Positions 17,765-25,421 of a stretch of 64,000 bases of DNA are shown piece after piece. Below the pieces are notes generated by a model that saw only the letters and a program-made list of their open reading frames with translations, did not search any database and was not told the origin of the DNA. Origin of the DNA: G963422705 sp963422705 (GTDB lineage Bacteria; Poribacteria; WGA-4E; WGA-3G); assembly GCA_963422705.1 (NCBI GenBank), contig OY730443.1:868001-932000 (forward strand), read 5' to 3'. Position 1 is the stretch's first letter; each line of letters opens with the position of its first letter. The position numbers and the translations under genes were made by a program.

Positions 17765-18133
17765 ATGCGTTATCGTTGTCAATATCACGTTATCTGGTGT
17801 ACCAAATACAGACGCAAAGTTTTATCCCCGGCTATCCAAGCGCGTTTGCACCAGTGAATCTGCGCCAAAGAAATAGAATTAGATTTCAAAGTGCGTGCGA
17901 GTGAGATTCTGGAAGAACACGTTCACCTGATACTTGAGAACAATCCAAAAGTGCCTATGACTCGGATTGTGGGATTAATCAAAGGTGACACGTCTCGGAT
18001 ACTCAGGGAAGAATGCCCACACCTTAAATCCCGTTTACCTTCCCTTTGGACGCGTTCAAAGTTTATATCGTCTGTGGGCTGTGTATCCCTAAAAGTAGTC
18101 AAAGAATATATTGAGGCTCAAACGCGTGTCTAA
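17765..18133 (+). pseudogene. tnpA: tnpA (Y1/HUH transposase, IS200 family), nonsense-mutated
   Basis: From ATG 17765 the frame reads CQYHVIWCTKYRRKVLSP, then a TGA at 17855-17857, then continues in frame with DFKVRASEILEEHVHLIL, CPHLKSRLPSLWTRS and VVKEYIEAQ. The HUH pair (HVH) and catalytic Tyr (KEY) are both present, so only the stop separates it from a full-length Y1 transposase. It aligns along its length with the intact TnpA at 34691-35104. A downstream restart would lack the first 40 residues. Confidence 0.8.
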
Positions 18134-18443
18134 ATCAAAGAAAGAATACCGAACCTATATTTTATCGACTGCGAAGCCGACAGAAGAACTTGACGGGATA
18201 AATCGGCTTGGTGGACGTATCTACTCTAAAACCGTTTCGCTGGCGTTCAAAACGCATGATAGGAAAGGCTTTTGGCTTTCAGACAGTGGACTTAAGGCAT
18301 ATCTGAAGTTCAAGCGGTATCCGTGCCACGCCCATTCTGTGCAAGCAGTCATAGACGACTATTGCGGTGCGAGACGTTCTTTCTTTGCTAACCGAATACC
18401 GTTCTATCGGGGCGGTGGTATCCCCCGTAGGTATCCGATATAA
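18126..18443 (+). pseudogene. tnpB fragment (N-terminal part only)
   Basis: Overlaps the end of tnpA. INRLGGRIYSKTVSL, HDRKGFWL and FFANR are typical of a TnpB N-terminal region. The frame then runs into the 3' non-coding part of the element and stops, so the RuvC and zinc-ribbon regions are gone. The join brings a copy of ACCGTTCTATCGG (18398-18410) next to the truncation point. A fuller copy lies 80 bases further on, consistent with an internal deletion involving these repeats. Confidence 0.65.
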
Positions 18444-18731
18444 TCCGAACCTATGTAGACTTGATAAGTGGACACCGTTTTCGGTTAGAACCGTATACCG
18501 TTCTATCGGGACTCAAATCAAGTCAGCCTTCCAAGAGAAGGTAAGAAGAACACGCCTTTAGGCTTGTGAGTATCACTATCTCTCTATTTTCAGCGTCCAC
18601 GATAAAGAAATCTGTCAGATTAAACAACGTTTTTCTTGCAAACGGGGGAATAATATGCTATCATATGTCATGATAGATTTGCGAGTTTTCATCTTATCGC
18701 TTCTGCCGAATTAACTTATGGAGGAATTACC

Positions 18732-19580
18732 ATGGCAAACGGAATAACCCGTTTCTTTAAGGCAATGTGGTACACACTCACCGGGCGGGCCCACGAGGCT
18801 GCCGATAGGGCGATGGAAAACCCAGAGGCGGTGCGTGGTGCCTATGAAGATATTATCAAAGATAAACAGGGGAATATCCAACGTTATAAACAGGCAATTG
18901 GGCAGCTGATTGCGCTTGTTGAACAGAAAAAAGGAACGGTTAACGGACTTACCAATGACATTGACAGGTTGGAAGAGTTGAAAGCGGGCGCCATCGCTAA
19001 GGCGCAGCAGGTAGCGGGGAACTTACAAAATTCAGGGATGGCGCCTGAAGAAGTAAAACAGCATTCGGAATATCAGCGATGTGTTGATGCCTATAACGAT
19101 TTCCATTCGACATTAGAGGAAAAAAACGCGCGTATTACTGAATTGGAAGAAGATATTGAACGGGCACAAACCGACATCGCCTCACATAAACTTCAGATAA
19201 CCACGCTCCATCGAGATTTAGGCAAGATTAAGGAGGAGCAATCGGAAGCCGTTGCTGACCTGATTACTGCCAGGGAACAGGAAGATATCGCTGATATGCT
19301 TTCAGGCATCAGTATGGATGGCACCTCCGCCGAATTAACACGGATGCGCGAGATTCGCGAAAAGGCGAAGGGGCGCTCGGTAGTGGCACAAGAATTGGCG
19401 GGAACGGATTCACGTACGGAAGAAGAGGAATTCCTCACCGCCGCGCGGACTTCAGCCACCTCTAGTGAGTTTGACTCGCTAATTTTCGGGGCAAAAGAGA
19501 CTGACACGGCACAGAAAACCGGAGATGAGAGTCAAAAACAGGCAACGTCCTCTCGCTCCGATTCGGAGCTTCCCCTTTAA
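18732..19580 (+). CDS. pspA: PspA/IM30 (Vipp1) family membrane-stress protein
   Basis: 282 aa, long for PspA (usually about 220-230). SD GGAGG precedes the ATG. The N-terminal amphipathic helix ITRFFKAMWYTL is followed by the family helical hairpin (about 25-190): NPEAVRGAYEDIIKDKQG, IGQLIALVEQKKGTVNGL, then long heptad-rich coiled coil. The last 70 residues are Ser/Thr/acid-rich and probably disordered. PspA/IM30 proteins are ESCRT-III-fold and assemble on membranes to repair or stabilise them. The next gene on the strand is an AAA ATPase, a partner type reported near pspA in other bacteria. Co-function is inferred from adjacency; the gap is about 295 bases. Confidence 0.85.
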   Translation: MANGITRFFKAMWYTLTGRAHEAADRAMENPEAVRGAYEDIIKDKQGNIQRYKQAIGQLIALVEQKKGTVNGLTNDIDRLEELKAGAIAKAQQVAGNLQNSGMAPEEVKQHSEYQRCVDAYNDFHSTLEEKNARITELEEDIERAQTDIASHKLQITTLHRDLGKIKEEQSEAVADLITAREQEDIADMLSGISMDGTSAELTRMREIREKAKGRSVVAQELAGTDSRTEEEEFLTAARTSATSSEFDSLIFGAKETDTAQKTGDESQKQATSSRSDSELPL

Positions 19581-19874
19581 TCAACAGATGAATCGCTGTT
19601 AAAACGGAGCCGCTACACGGCACATGCCTCATACATTATCGTAGATTCTACAATTATTTTGACATTCTTATCTCTATGGCCTGAAGCCCCCTAAATCCCT
19701 TATCAAGGGCTTTGAGATAACTGAGACATTGCACCCGGTACGGGCGGTTAGGAAAACGCATTTACCAGGCTTAGGGGCAGGGTTTTTAAGACTTTTTTTG
19801 CATTCTCCTGCAATGGAAAATCAACTTTATCTCTCCTTATCCAACGATTTTGGCCATAAAGGAGGTGGGAACCT
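19581..19874. other. Gap between pspA and the AAA gene, with repeat-like palindromes
   Basis: No gene is seen. A CCCCTAAATCCCTTATCAAGGG block (19688-19709) resembles short dispersed palindromes seen in many genomes. CCCGGTA (19734-19740) and TACCAGG (19763-19769) form imperfect inverted arms around GCGGTTAGGA. The end carries a strong SD, AGGAGGTGG (19860-19868), for the next gene. Confidence 0.35.
19734..19769. repeat. Imperfect palindromic repeat block
   Basis: CCCGGTA and TACCAGG arms flank a 22-base centre with GCG...CGC pairing. The core GCGGTTAGGA also occurs at 9825-9834. It could be an interspersed element; two partial copies in one window are weak evidence. Confidence 0.35.
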
Positions 19875-21770
19875 ATCGCCATAAAAAATCCAGGATACGC
19901 ATTCCGCACTGAAGCCGGGCGCCTCATTAACGCCGGAACCTCCCGGAGTCTTGTCTTTTCAGGGAATATTCACGATCTTTTTTTTATTGAAGCCGGCGAG
20001 CAAGGAGATTATGTGCCCCTCGTCCCGTTTCTCACCCAGAGTTGGGATATTACGGGGTTTATCCTCATCGTTTATGAACTCAACGGCCCAATTCGGTTCA
20101 CGCGAGCAAGCTGTAGAGAGAAAATGAAGAAGGCGTTCAACTTATGGCGGCAATTGACAGAAGCATCTCTAAATCAGGGCGCGGGGCGCTTCGCGCAGGT
20201 TCATGAGAGATGGCCCCTGAAACATAACAGCAGAAAGCATTCCCAGTTAGGGCACACCGCTCAAGAATCGCCCGGAGATATCTTTGAACGTTATCTTAAC
20301 AATGCAATTGGAAGTTCGACGTTAGCGCTTGAGCTTCTCCGCCAATTCTGTCTAATTTCTCGGGCAACGAATCTCGACGGTGAACCTCTCCTCTCGGAAA
20401 AATTGCTTATTCTAATCGAAGCGACAGACATGCTACTGCCTGAAGGCGAGATTCGGAATCTGAGCCAAGCGGATAGGCACCGCGTTAGTATCGTCCAAGA
20501 CTGGATTTCAGATACTGATTTCATGAAAGGTGCAGATACCGTCATTTTCATCACCGAATCCAAAAGCCTTGTCAACTCGCGCATTATGCGGCTGCCGCAA
20601 GTCGTAAGGGTTGAGATTCCGGCCCCACAGATGGAGACGCGCAGGCACTTTATCTCTTGGTTTAACAGAACCGGGGGGAATCGCAATAACGGCGAGGAAG
20701 CAATGGGGAGGAGCCTTAACCTCTGGGGAACGCAATCGCAACTCTCTATGCTGACAGCCGGGTTATCCATACAAGCCCTACGCCAGATGTTGACTGCGGC
20801 GTACTACTCCGGTGAAAAGTTAATGCCAGAAACGGTGATTGAGAAAGTAGCAGAATTTATTCAGACGCAGTTAGGCGAGGATGTTGTTGAATTTAAAAAA
20901 CCCGCGCACACCCTTAAGAATATTGTCGGTAATCGTAACCTTGTTACATTCCTAAAAACAGAACTGATTCCCCGTATCACTTCCACAGGGCCGGATGCCA
21001 TCCCCGGATTGAGTGTTTGCGGCCCCATTGGCAGCGGAAAAACCTTTATCTTTGAAGCCCTGGCCGGTGAACTTGACATCCCTGTCCTCGTCCTCAAAAA
21101 CATCCGGACGATGTGGTTTGGACAGACGGATGTCATTTTTGAAAGACTGCGACGATTGCTCATGGCACTCGTCAAGGTGCTAATCTTTGTTGATGAAGCG
21201 GATACGCAGTTTGGTGACGTAGGAAGAGAGGCACATAGCACAGAACGTCGCCTCACAGGGAAGATACAGGCAATGATGTCAGAACCGCAGCTACGTGGAA
21301 ATATTACCTGGCTGCTCATGACGGCCCGGATTTATAACCTTTCACCGGATCTTCGCCGGGAAGGACGCGTTGGAGACATCGTTGTCCCTGTTTTGGACCC
21401 GGATGGCGAAGACAGGGTAATGTTCCTGCGCTGGGTGGTACACGACGTTATCTGTGGCACGTTATCAGATGAGGTGCTTGAAACCCTACTGGAACAGACG
21501 GAAGGCTACTCCGCTGCTAGCTTCGCAGCACTCCGCGCAGACTTGAAGGCAGCAAAGAATCAGAAAGGCAAATTAACCGTTGACGAGATTGTTGAGGTTG
21601 TCTCCGACAGAATCCTGCCCAATATCGCTCAAATTCGGAAATATCAGACGTTACAAGCGTTCGTTAATTGTACGCGTAAATCCTTGCTCCCTGTTGAGTA
21701 CTCCATCGACATCCGAGAGTCTTGGCTAAGAGAGATTGCTAAACTTGAATCGATAGGGATTAGAGGATAG
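19875..21770 (+). CDS. AAA ATPase with degenerate N-terminal AAA half (apparent ATC start)
   Basis: Coding character (SRSLVFSGNIHDLFF, DYVPLVPFL) extends upstream of the first legal start (GTG 20013) to a TAA at 19857. The only SD, AGGAGGTGG at 19860-19868, positions ribosomes at ATC 19875. Translation from there gives MAIKNPGYAF and 631 aa. Residues 1-300 form a P-loop-less ATPase-like half (ILIVYELNGPIRF, LLILIEATDMLLP). About 330-560 is a full AAA module: Walker A GPIGSGKT near 383, Walker B VLIFVDEAD near 436, and a sensor/arginine-rich DLRREGR. The layout recalls Ycf46-like and other one-active-half AAA proteins. Placement after pspA suggests remodelling of PspA assemblies (inference). 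Confidence 0.7.
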   Translation: MAIKNPGYAFRTEAGRLINAGTSRSLVFSGNIHDLFFIEAGEQGDYVPLVPFLTQSWDITGFILIVYELNGPIRFTRASCREKMKKAFNLWRQLTEASLNQGAGRFAQVHERWPLKHNSRKHSQLGHTAQESPGDIFERYLNNAIGSSTLALELLRQFCLISRATNLDGEPLLSEKLLILIEATDMLLPEGEIRNLSQADRHRVSIVQDWISDTDFMKGADTVIFITESKSLVNSRIMRLPQVVRVEIPAPQMETRRHFISWFNRTGGNRNNGEEAMGRSLNLWGTQSQLSMLTAGLSIQALRQMLTAAYYSGEKLMPETVIEKVAEFIQTQLGEDVVEFKKPAHTLKNIVGNRNLVTFLKTELIPRITSTGPDAIPGLSVCGPIGSGKTFIFEALAGELDIPVLVLKNIRTMWFGQTDVIFERLRRLLMALVKVLIFVDEADTQFGDVGREAHSTERRLTGKIQAMMSEPQLRGNITWLLMTARIYNLSPDLRREGRVGDIVVPVLDPDGEDRVMFLRWVVHDVICGTLSDEVLETLLEQTEGYSAASFAALRADLKAAKNQKGKLTVDEIVEVVSDRILPNIAQIRKYQTLQAFVNCTRKSLLPVEYSIDIRESWLREIAKLESIGIRG

Positions 21771-21869
21771 CGGCGCATTTTACAGCGAGTATAACCGATG
21801 TGGGCGTGTTTCCGAATTGGGTTGCCGAAATATCTCCTTATTTATTTTCAGAATCGACGATAAATCGTC

Positions 21870-23006
21870 CTACAATATAACAACTTCTCCACTCGCTGCA
21901 GAACGGTAGCCTGCATTGATAATTCCAACGGATTGTGCTGCGAATTCGGCGTTCATTTCACTCTCTACCCCGTTCTCAATACAGTCGATAAAGGCGCCGA
22001 ATTCCCGCGTGCCGTCGTGAGTGTCGCCGATATCTACCCACTGTTTCTTGGATTCCATCCCGATTTCAGATTGCGTACTACTCCACATCCCCATCGGGTC
22101 CAGTGGATGGGGAGGAGGTGCTTGAAATGCTGGTTCCGTAGCAAAAATCTCGAGGCGATGAACGGATGCATCAAAGGTTAAAGTATTGTGTGTCCCAACG
22201 AGTTGCACTTTCCTCACGCCGCCTTGCGCATGACTCTGCCATCCGTAACGTCCACCGACGATTGTGGAGGTAATCCCCCCTTCCAGGTTCATCATCAACG
22301 CCCCGAAATCCTCAATATCGCAATCGCGATGCTCTTGAAAAAAATAATTGGCTGTTAAACCAAAAACGGTTTGAACAGGTTTGCGGGTTAACCAGTTCAT
22401 CATGGCGACAGCATAGACGCCGACATCAAACATCTCCGGCTTGGCCTCGACAAAACTGTAACGTTCAACTGTTGGCGTCTCTATCCGTTTCTTGCCGACA
22501 GGTGCGCTCCCGGGATGCCCCTTGGCGAAGAGAACATCACAGTGAATTGCCCTGAGTTCCCCGAGCAGCGCGTTATCCAACGCCTGTTTTACGATGCGTG
22601 CCCAAGCGCTGTGGATGTTGCTAAACATCTGACTCCGAACCCCGGCGCGTGCGATAGCCGCAACGAGCTGGTTCGCATCATCAGGATTCAATGCCATGGG
22701 CTTGTCGAGATAAACGTGTTTGCCCGCCATAGCGCACTTACTACCGACGCGCCCACGCCTCTCAACTTCGGTACATAGGCTCACGATATGCACATCATCG
22801 CGCGCCAATGCCTCATCCAAATGCGAAATAAAAGGGAGATTCAATTCTTTGGCGAGGGATTTCCCCAAGGCTATCCGTTCCGCCGGCGCATCATGTTCAT
22901 CGGAAAACGCAATCAGGCGGCACCGGGCATCCTGCGCAAAACACGCCGCATAATTCTCTTGGTGCGTCCGGTGCCCACCAAGCAATAGCACACCGTACTT
23001 TTCCAT
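21870..23006 (-). CDS. Gfo/Idh/MocA-family oxidoreductase
   Basis: 378 aa. The N-terminal Rossmann domain starts with YGVLLLGGHRTHQENY, where the usual GxGxxG is altered to GGHRTH. HIVSLCTEVERR and the conserved lysine region KHVYLDKPMALN (EKP-like, with D for E) follow, then the beta-sheet C-terminal domain (DVGVYAVAMMNWL, with Asp/His-type catalytic positions). These enzymes oxidise or isomerise sugars, inositols or their amides with NAD(P). It sits 2 bases downstream of a short gene that resembles only the C-terminal half of this family, so the two may assemble together. Confidence 0.75.
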   Translation of the reverse strand: MEKYGVLLLGGHRTHQENYAACFAQDARCRLIAFSDEHDAPAERIALGKSLAKELNLPFISHLDEALARDDVHIVSLCTEVERRGRVGSKCAMAGKHVYLDKPMALNPDDANQLVAAIARAGVRSQMFSNIHSAWARIVKQALDNALLGELRAIHCDVLFAKGHPGSAPVGKKRIETPTVERYSFVEAKPEMFDVGVYAVAMMNWLTRKPVQTVFGLTANYFFQEHRDCDIEDFGALMMNLEGGITSTIVGGRYGWQSHAQGGVRKVQLVGTHNTLTFDASVHRLEIFATEPAFQAPPPHPLDPMGMWSSTQSEIGMESKKQWVDIGDTHDGTREFGAFIDCIENGVESEMNAEFAAQSVGIINAGYRSAASGEVVIL

Positions 23007-23008
23007 AG

Positions 23009-23467
23009 TTAACCCTCCATTTGGATAGGGGTACCCGTTTCAAGTGACTGTGAGATAATATTTGTTAGTTCACCTGTCTCGCCAAGTTTAAAGGGTTGCA
23101 CCCCAAAACGATGGCGCCCTGTCGGCGTTTCATGGTAAATAACCCCTTTATTGCCAACCAGCATCATGTCCACACCCGTCCCCGTTTCAACTCTATTGAC
23201 ACTCAACAGGGCGAGCTGCCCTCCCCTGTATTTCACCATGAGTGTTACCTGCGTTGCCTCTGCATCGCCTTGTGCATAGACATTCTCAGGTTTAGAAGGC
23301 ATCCATCCGTTTGCAAGGGACGCCACCACCGCGAGCGGGTGTAGCAGGGACGCCTTGCTCCCAGAGTCCGTTTCATTTCCAACCTGAAGGGCACACCGCA
23401 AAAACACTGGACTTCCAATCCTACCTGTTTCAATGACATTTTGAATCGATTTTTTTACTGCTTCCAT
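23009..23467 (-). CDS. Short Gfo/Idh/MocA C-terminal-domain-like protein
   Basis: 152 aa from the ATG at 23467 (GGGG about ten bases upstream); an ATG at 23491 is also in frame. GRIGSPVFLRCALQVG, LHPLAVVASLANG and LMVKYRGGQLALLSVNRVE match the beta-sheet dimerisation half of Gfo/Idh oxidoreductases, with no Rossmann half before it. The next gene, 2 bases downstream, is a complete family member. This may be a stand-alone regulatory or structural subunit, or what is left of a second gene. The frame is clean, which favours a functional small protein. Confidence 0.55.
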   Translation of the reverse strand: MEAVKKSIQNVIETGRIGSPVFLRCALQVGNETDSGSKASLLHPLAVVASLANGWMPSKPENVYAQGDAEATQVTLMVKYRGGQLALLSVNRVETGTGVDMMLVGNKGVIYHETPTGRHRFGVQPFKLGETGELTNIISQSLETGTPIQMEG

Positions 23468-23751
23468 TCTTTTATCCCCTATTGTAGGCATTAGTAAGAA
23501 TTATAGAGGAGCATCGGAAAGGTATCAAGATTTATTTTTGGACTTACTTTCTTCATCGGTTGATATGAAAAAAAATCGTGGTTCCGAAATCCGAAGAAAA
23601 CGCCTAAATGAGCCCTATCCTTCCTTGTCAAAGGACTTCGCGTTTCACGCTTCCAAAATTTGTAGGTAAGAGTAAGCCTTATTCGCCGAGAAGCGGAAAA
23701 TCAGATACAAGCATGGAAAACCGCTTGCACTAGGTAAATCTGATAAAAATG
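23468..23751. other. Intergenic region
   Basis: Between the Gfo/Idh pair (minus) and the rhodanese gene (plus). No gene seen. It should contain both divergent promoters; the plus-strand one is identified at 23752. Confidence 0.3.
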
Positions 23752-23781
23752 TTGACACCGATGCCAACAGTGTGTTAAAAT
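23752..23781 (+). promoter_or_regulatory. Sigma70-type promoter of the rhodanese gene
   Basis: TTGACA (23752-23757), 18-base spacer, TAAAAT (23776-23781), 32 bases before the ATG at 23814. Same spacing and core as the promoter at 12912. Confidence 0.6.
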
Positions 23782-23813
23782 AGAGGTACACACAACATCA
23801 GAGGTGATTTTTT

Positions 23814-24182
23814 ATGCGAGGAAAAACGCTTCAACAATTGATTGCGGAAGCGAAAGAGAACGTCGGGCACATTTCCGCCAAAGAATTGAGAGATGCTGAA
23901 TCTCCCGTTATTCTTATAGATGTCCGTGATGAGGGCGACTACGACGAGGAACACTTGCCGTCAGCAGTGTCACTCCCGCGGGGTTACCTTGAACTTGATA
24001 TTGATGAAGTCGCCCCGGAGCAAGACGCGCACATTGTTACCTATTGTGGCGGCGGGACACGGGCTACGCTCTCTGCACATACCCTAAAGATTATGGGGTA
24101 CGATAACGTCGCAGTCCTAACGGGCGGCTTCCGAGGATGGAAAGGGGAAGGGTTGCCAACCGAAAAAGAGAGCGAAGCATAG
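23814..24182 (+). CDS. Rhodanese-domain sulfurtransferase
   Basis: 122 aa single-domain rhodanese. SD GAGGTG precedes the ATG. VILIDVRDEGDYDEEHLPSA is the CDC25/rhodanese signature, and the active-site loop CGGGTRA near residue 82 holds the persulfide Cys. It ends AVLTGGFRGWKGEGLP, the usual C-terminal motif. Such proteins carry sulfane sulfur for thiosulfate or cyanide metabolism, or act as sulfur donors. The following binding-protein gene starts about 125 bases later on the same strand and may be co-transcribed. Confidence 0.85.
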   Translation: MRGKTLQQLIAEAKENVGHISAKELRDAESPVILIDVRDEGDYDEEHLPSAVSLPRGYLELDIDEVAPEQDAHIVTYCGGGTRATLSAHTLKIMGYDNVAVLTGGFRGWKGEGLPTEKESEA

Positions 24183-24307
24183 GATTTTCGGGAAGCCTTC
24201 TTATTTTTTTAGCGGTTTGCTCCGATAGAAAACAACGCGTGCTTGCAAGTTATGGCAGAGAAAAGGTGATGAACCGCCTGACTACGAATTTTCAAAAGGA
24301 GAACAAT

Positions 24308-25339
24308 ATGGGACGTAGTTCTGTCCTCTTTGGATTCATGGTTTTTGTACTGTGCATCGTTCAGCCTAGCGAGGCACAAAAACGCCAGCTTAATGTCTTT
24401 ACATGGGCAGGCTACATGAACGATGACATCCGCAACGGATTTGAAAAGGAATTTGGTGTGGCAGTGACTGTTGATACATACCCGAGCAACGAGGACTTAC
24501 TCGCGAAGCTCCAAGCCGGTGCTACGGGCTACGATATTATCATGCCGTCTGACTACATGGTGACGATTTTAATCAAATTGGGACTACTGGCTGAGCTGTC
24601 TCGTGACAACATCCCGAACTTCCGTAACATTAGTCCACGCTTTCTTGACAAGTACTATGATACAGAAAACCGTTATTCCGTGCCGTACACCTTTGGCACC
24701 GCGGGGATTGCCTATGATTCTGATGTCGTTTCACCCGCGCCTGATAGTTGGGCGGTGCTTTGGGATAAGAGGTATGCGAATCAATTCAGTATGCTGGATG
24801 ATGAGCGCGAGACACTTGGTGTTGCCCTTAAGCTGTTGGGATATAGCCTTAACACCACAGATGAAAAGGAACTTAAAGCAGCGAAAGAGAAATTAATTGC
24901 TCAGAAATCGCTCGTTAAGCAGTATAAGAGTGAAGCGGAAGAACTTCTCGCCGCTGGAGATGTGGTGATGGCACACTGCTGGAGCGGTGACGCATTTCGT
25001 GCGACTGAAACGAAGCCCTCGCTCCGGTACGTTATCCCGAAGGAAGGGGGAAGCCAATTTATTGACACCGTCTGTATTCCCAAATCCAGCGCGCATAAAA
25101 GGGTTGCTGAACAGTTTATCAACTACTTACTCCGTCCTGAAGTCAACGCAAAGATTACTGCACTCACAAAGTACGGCACATGCGTACCGGCAGCGAAAGA
25201 ACATTTGCCAGAACATTTACGGGAACATGAGTTCATCTATCCAACCACAGCGGTACTGGAAACGCTTGAATGGCTGAAAGAACCAGGGGAGTTTACGCGG
25301 CACTATAACCGGGCATGGGAAGAGATTAAAGCGAGATAA
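24308..25339 (+). CDS. Spermidine/putrescine-type periplasmic binding protein (PotD family)
   Basis: 343 aa from the ATG at 24308 (SD AAGGAG). The frame is open to 24137 but overlaps the rhodanese gene without an SD. A signal peptide (FGFMVFVLCIVQPSEA) precedes the mature start. LNVFTWAGYMND, FEKEFGVAVTVDTYPSNEDLLAKL and GYDIIMPSDYMV are hallmarks of PotD/PotF-type polyamine-binding proteins, and PYTFGTAGIAYD belongs to the second lobe. It should deliver a polyamine or related cation to an ABC importer. No permease or ATPase genes are adjacent, so the partner system must be elsewhere. Confidence 0.85.
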   Translation: MGRSSVLFGFMVFVLCIVQPSEAQKRQLNVFTWAGYMNDDIRNGFEKEFGVAVTVDTYPSNEDLLAKLQAGATGYDIIMPSDYMVTILIKLGLLAELSRDNIPNFRNISPRFLDKYYDTENRYSVPYTFGTAGIAYDSDVVSPAPDSWAVLWDKRYANQFSMLDDERETLGVALKLLGYSLNTTDEKELKAAKEKLIAQKSLVKQYKSEAEELLAAGDVVMAHCWSGDAFRATETKPSLRYVIPKEGGSQFIDTVCIPKSSAHKRVAEQFINYLLRPEVNAKITALTKYGTCVPAAKEHLPEHLREHEFIYPTTAVLETLEWLKEPGEFTRHYNRAWEEIKAR

Positions 25340-25421
25340 CATCAAAACATGTTATCTCTTAACTTCTCCGCAATCTCTGCAAAACGTAGCTTTTCATTCG
25401 CCACTTCAGAATTCACGATAA

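Larger units (their letters stand above)
17585..18575 (+). mobile_element. Degenerate IS200/IS605-type element
   Basis: It holds a stop-interrupted tnpA, an N-terminal tnpB fragment and the element's 3' region. A hairpin AAGCCTTTAGGCTT at 17588-17601 may mark the left end. CACGCCTTTAGGCTTGTG at 18548-18565 followed by GAGTAT resembles the right end of the intact element (which reads GGGTGAGTATGTC). Thirty bases at 18480-18509 are identical, inverted, to 33488-33517 in the intact copy. End positions are approximate. Confidence 0.65.

Noticed and set aside
17855..17857. In-frame TGA in the decayed tnpA as a second selenocysteine codon
   Set aside because: The column is not Cys in the intact TnpA, no hairpin with a GU loop follows at the right distance, and the element is otherwise wrecked.
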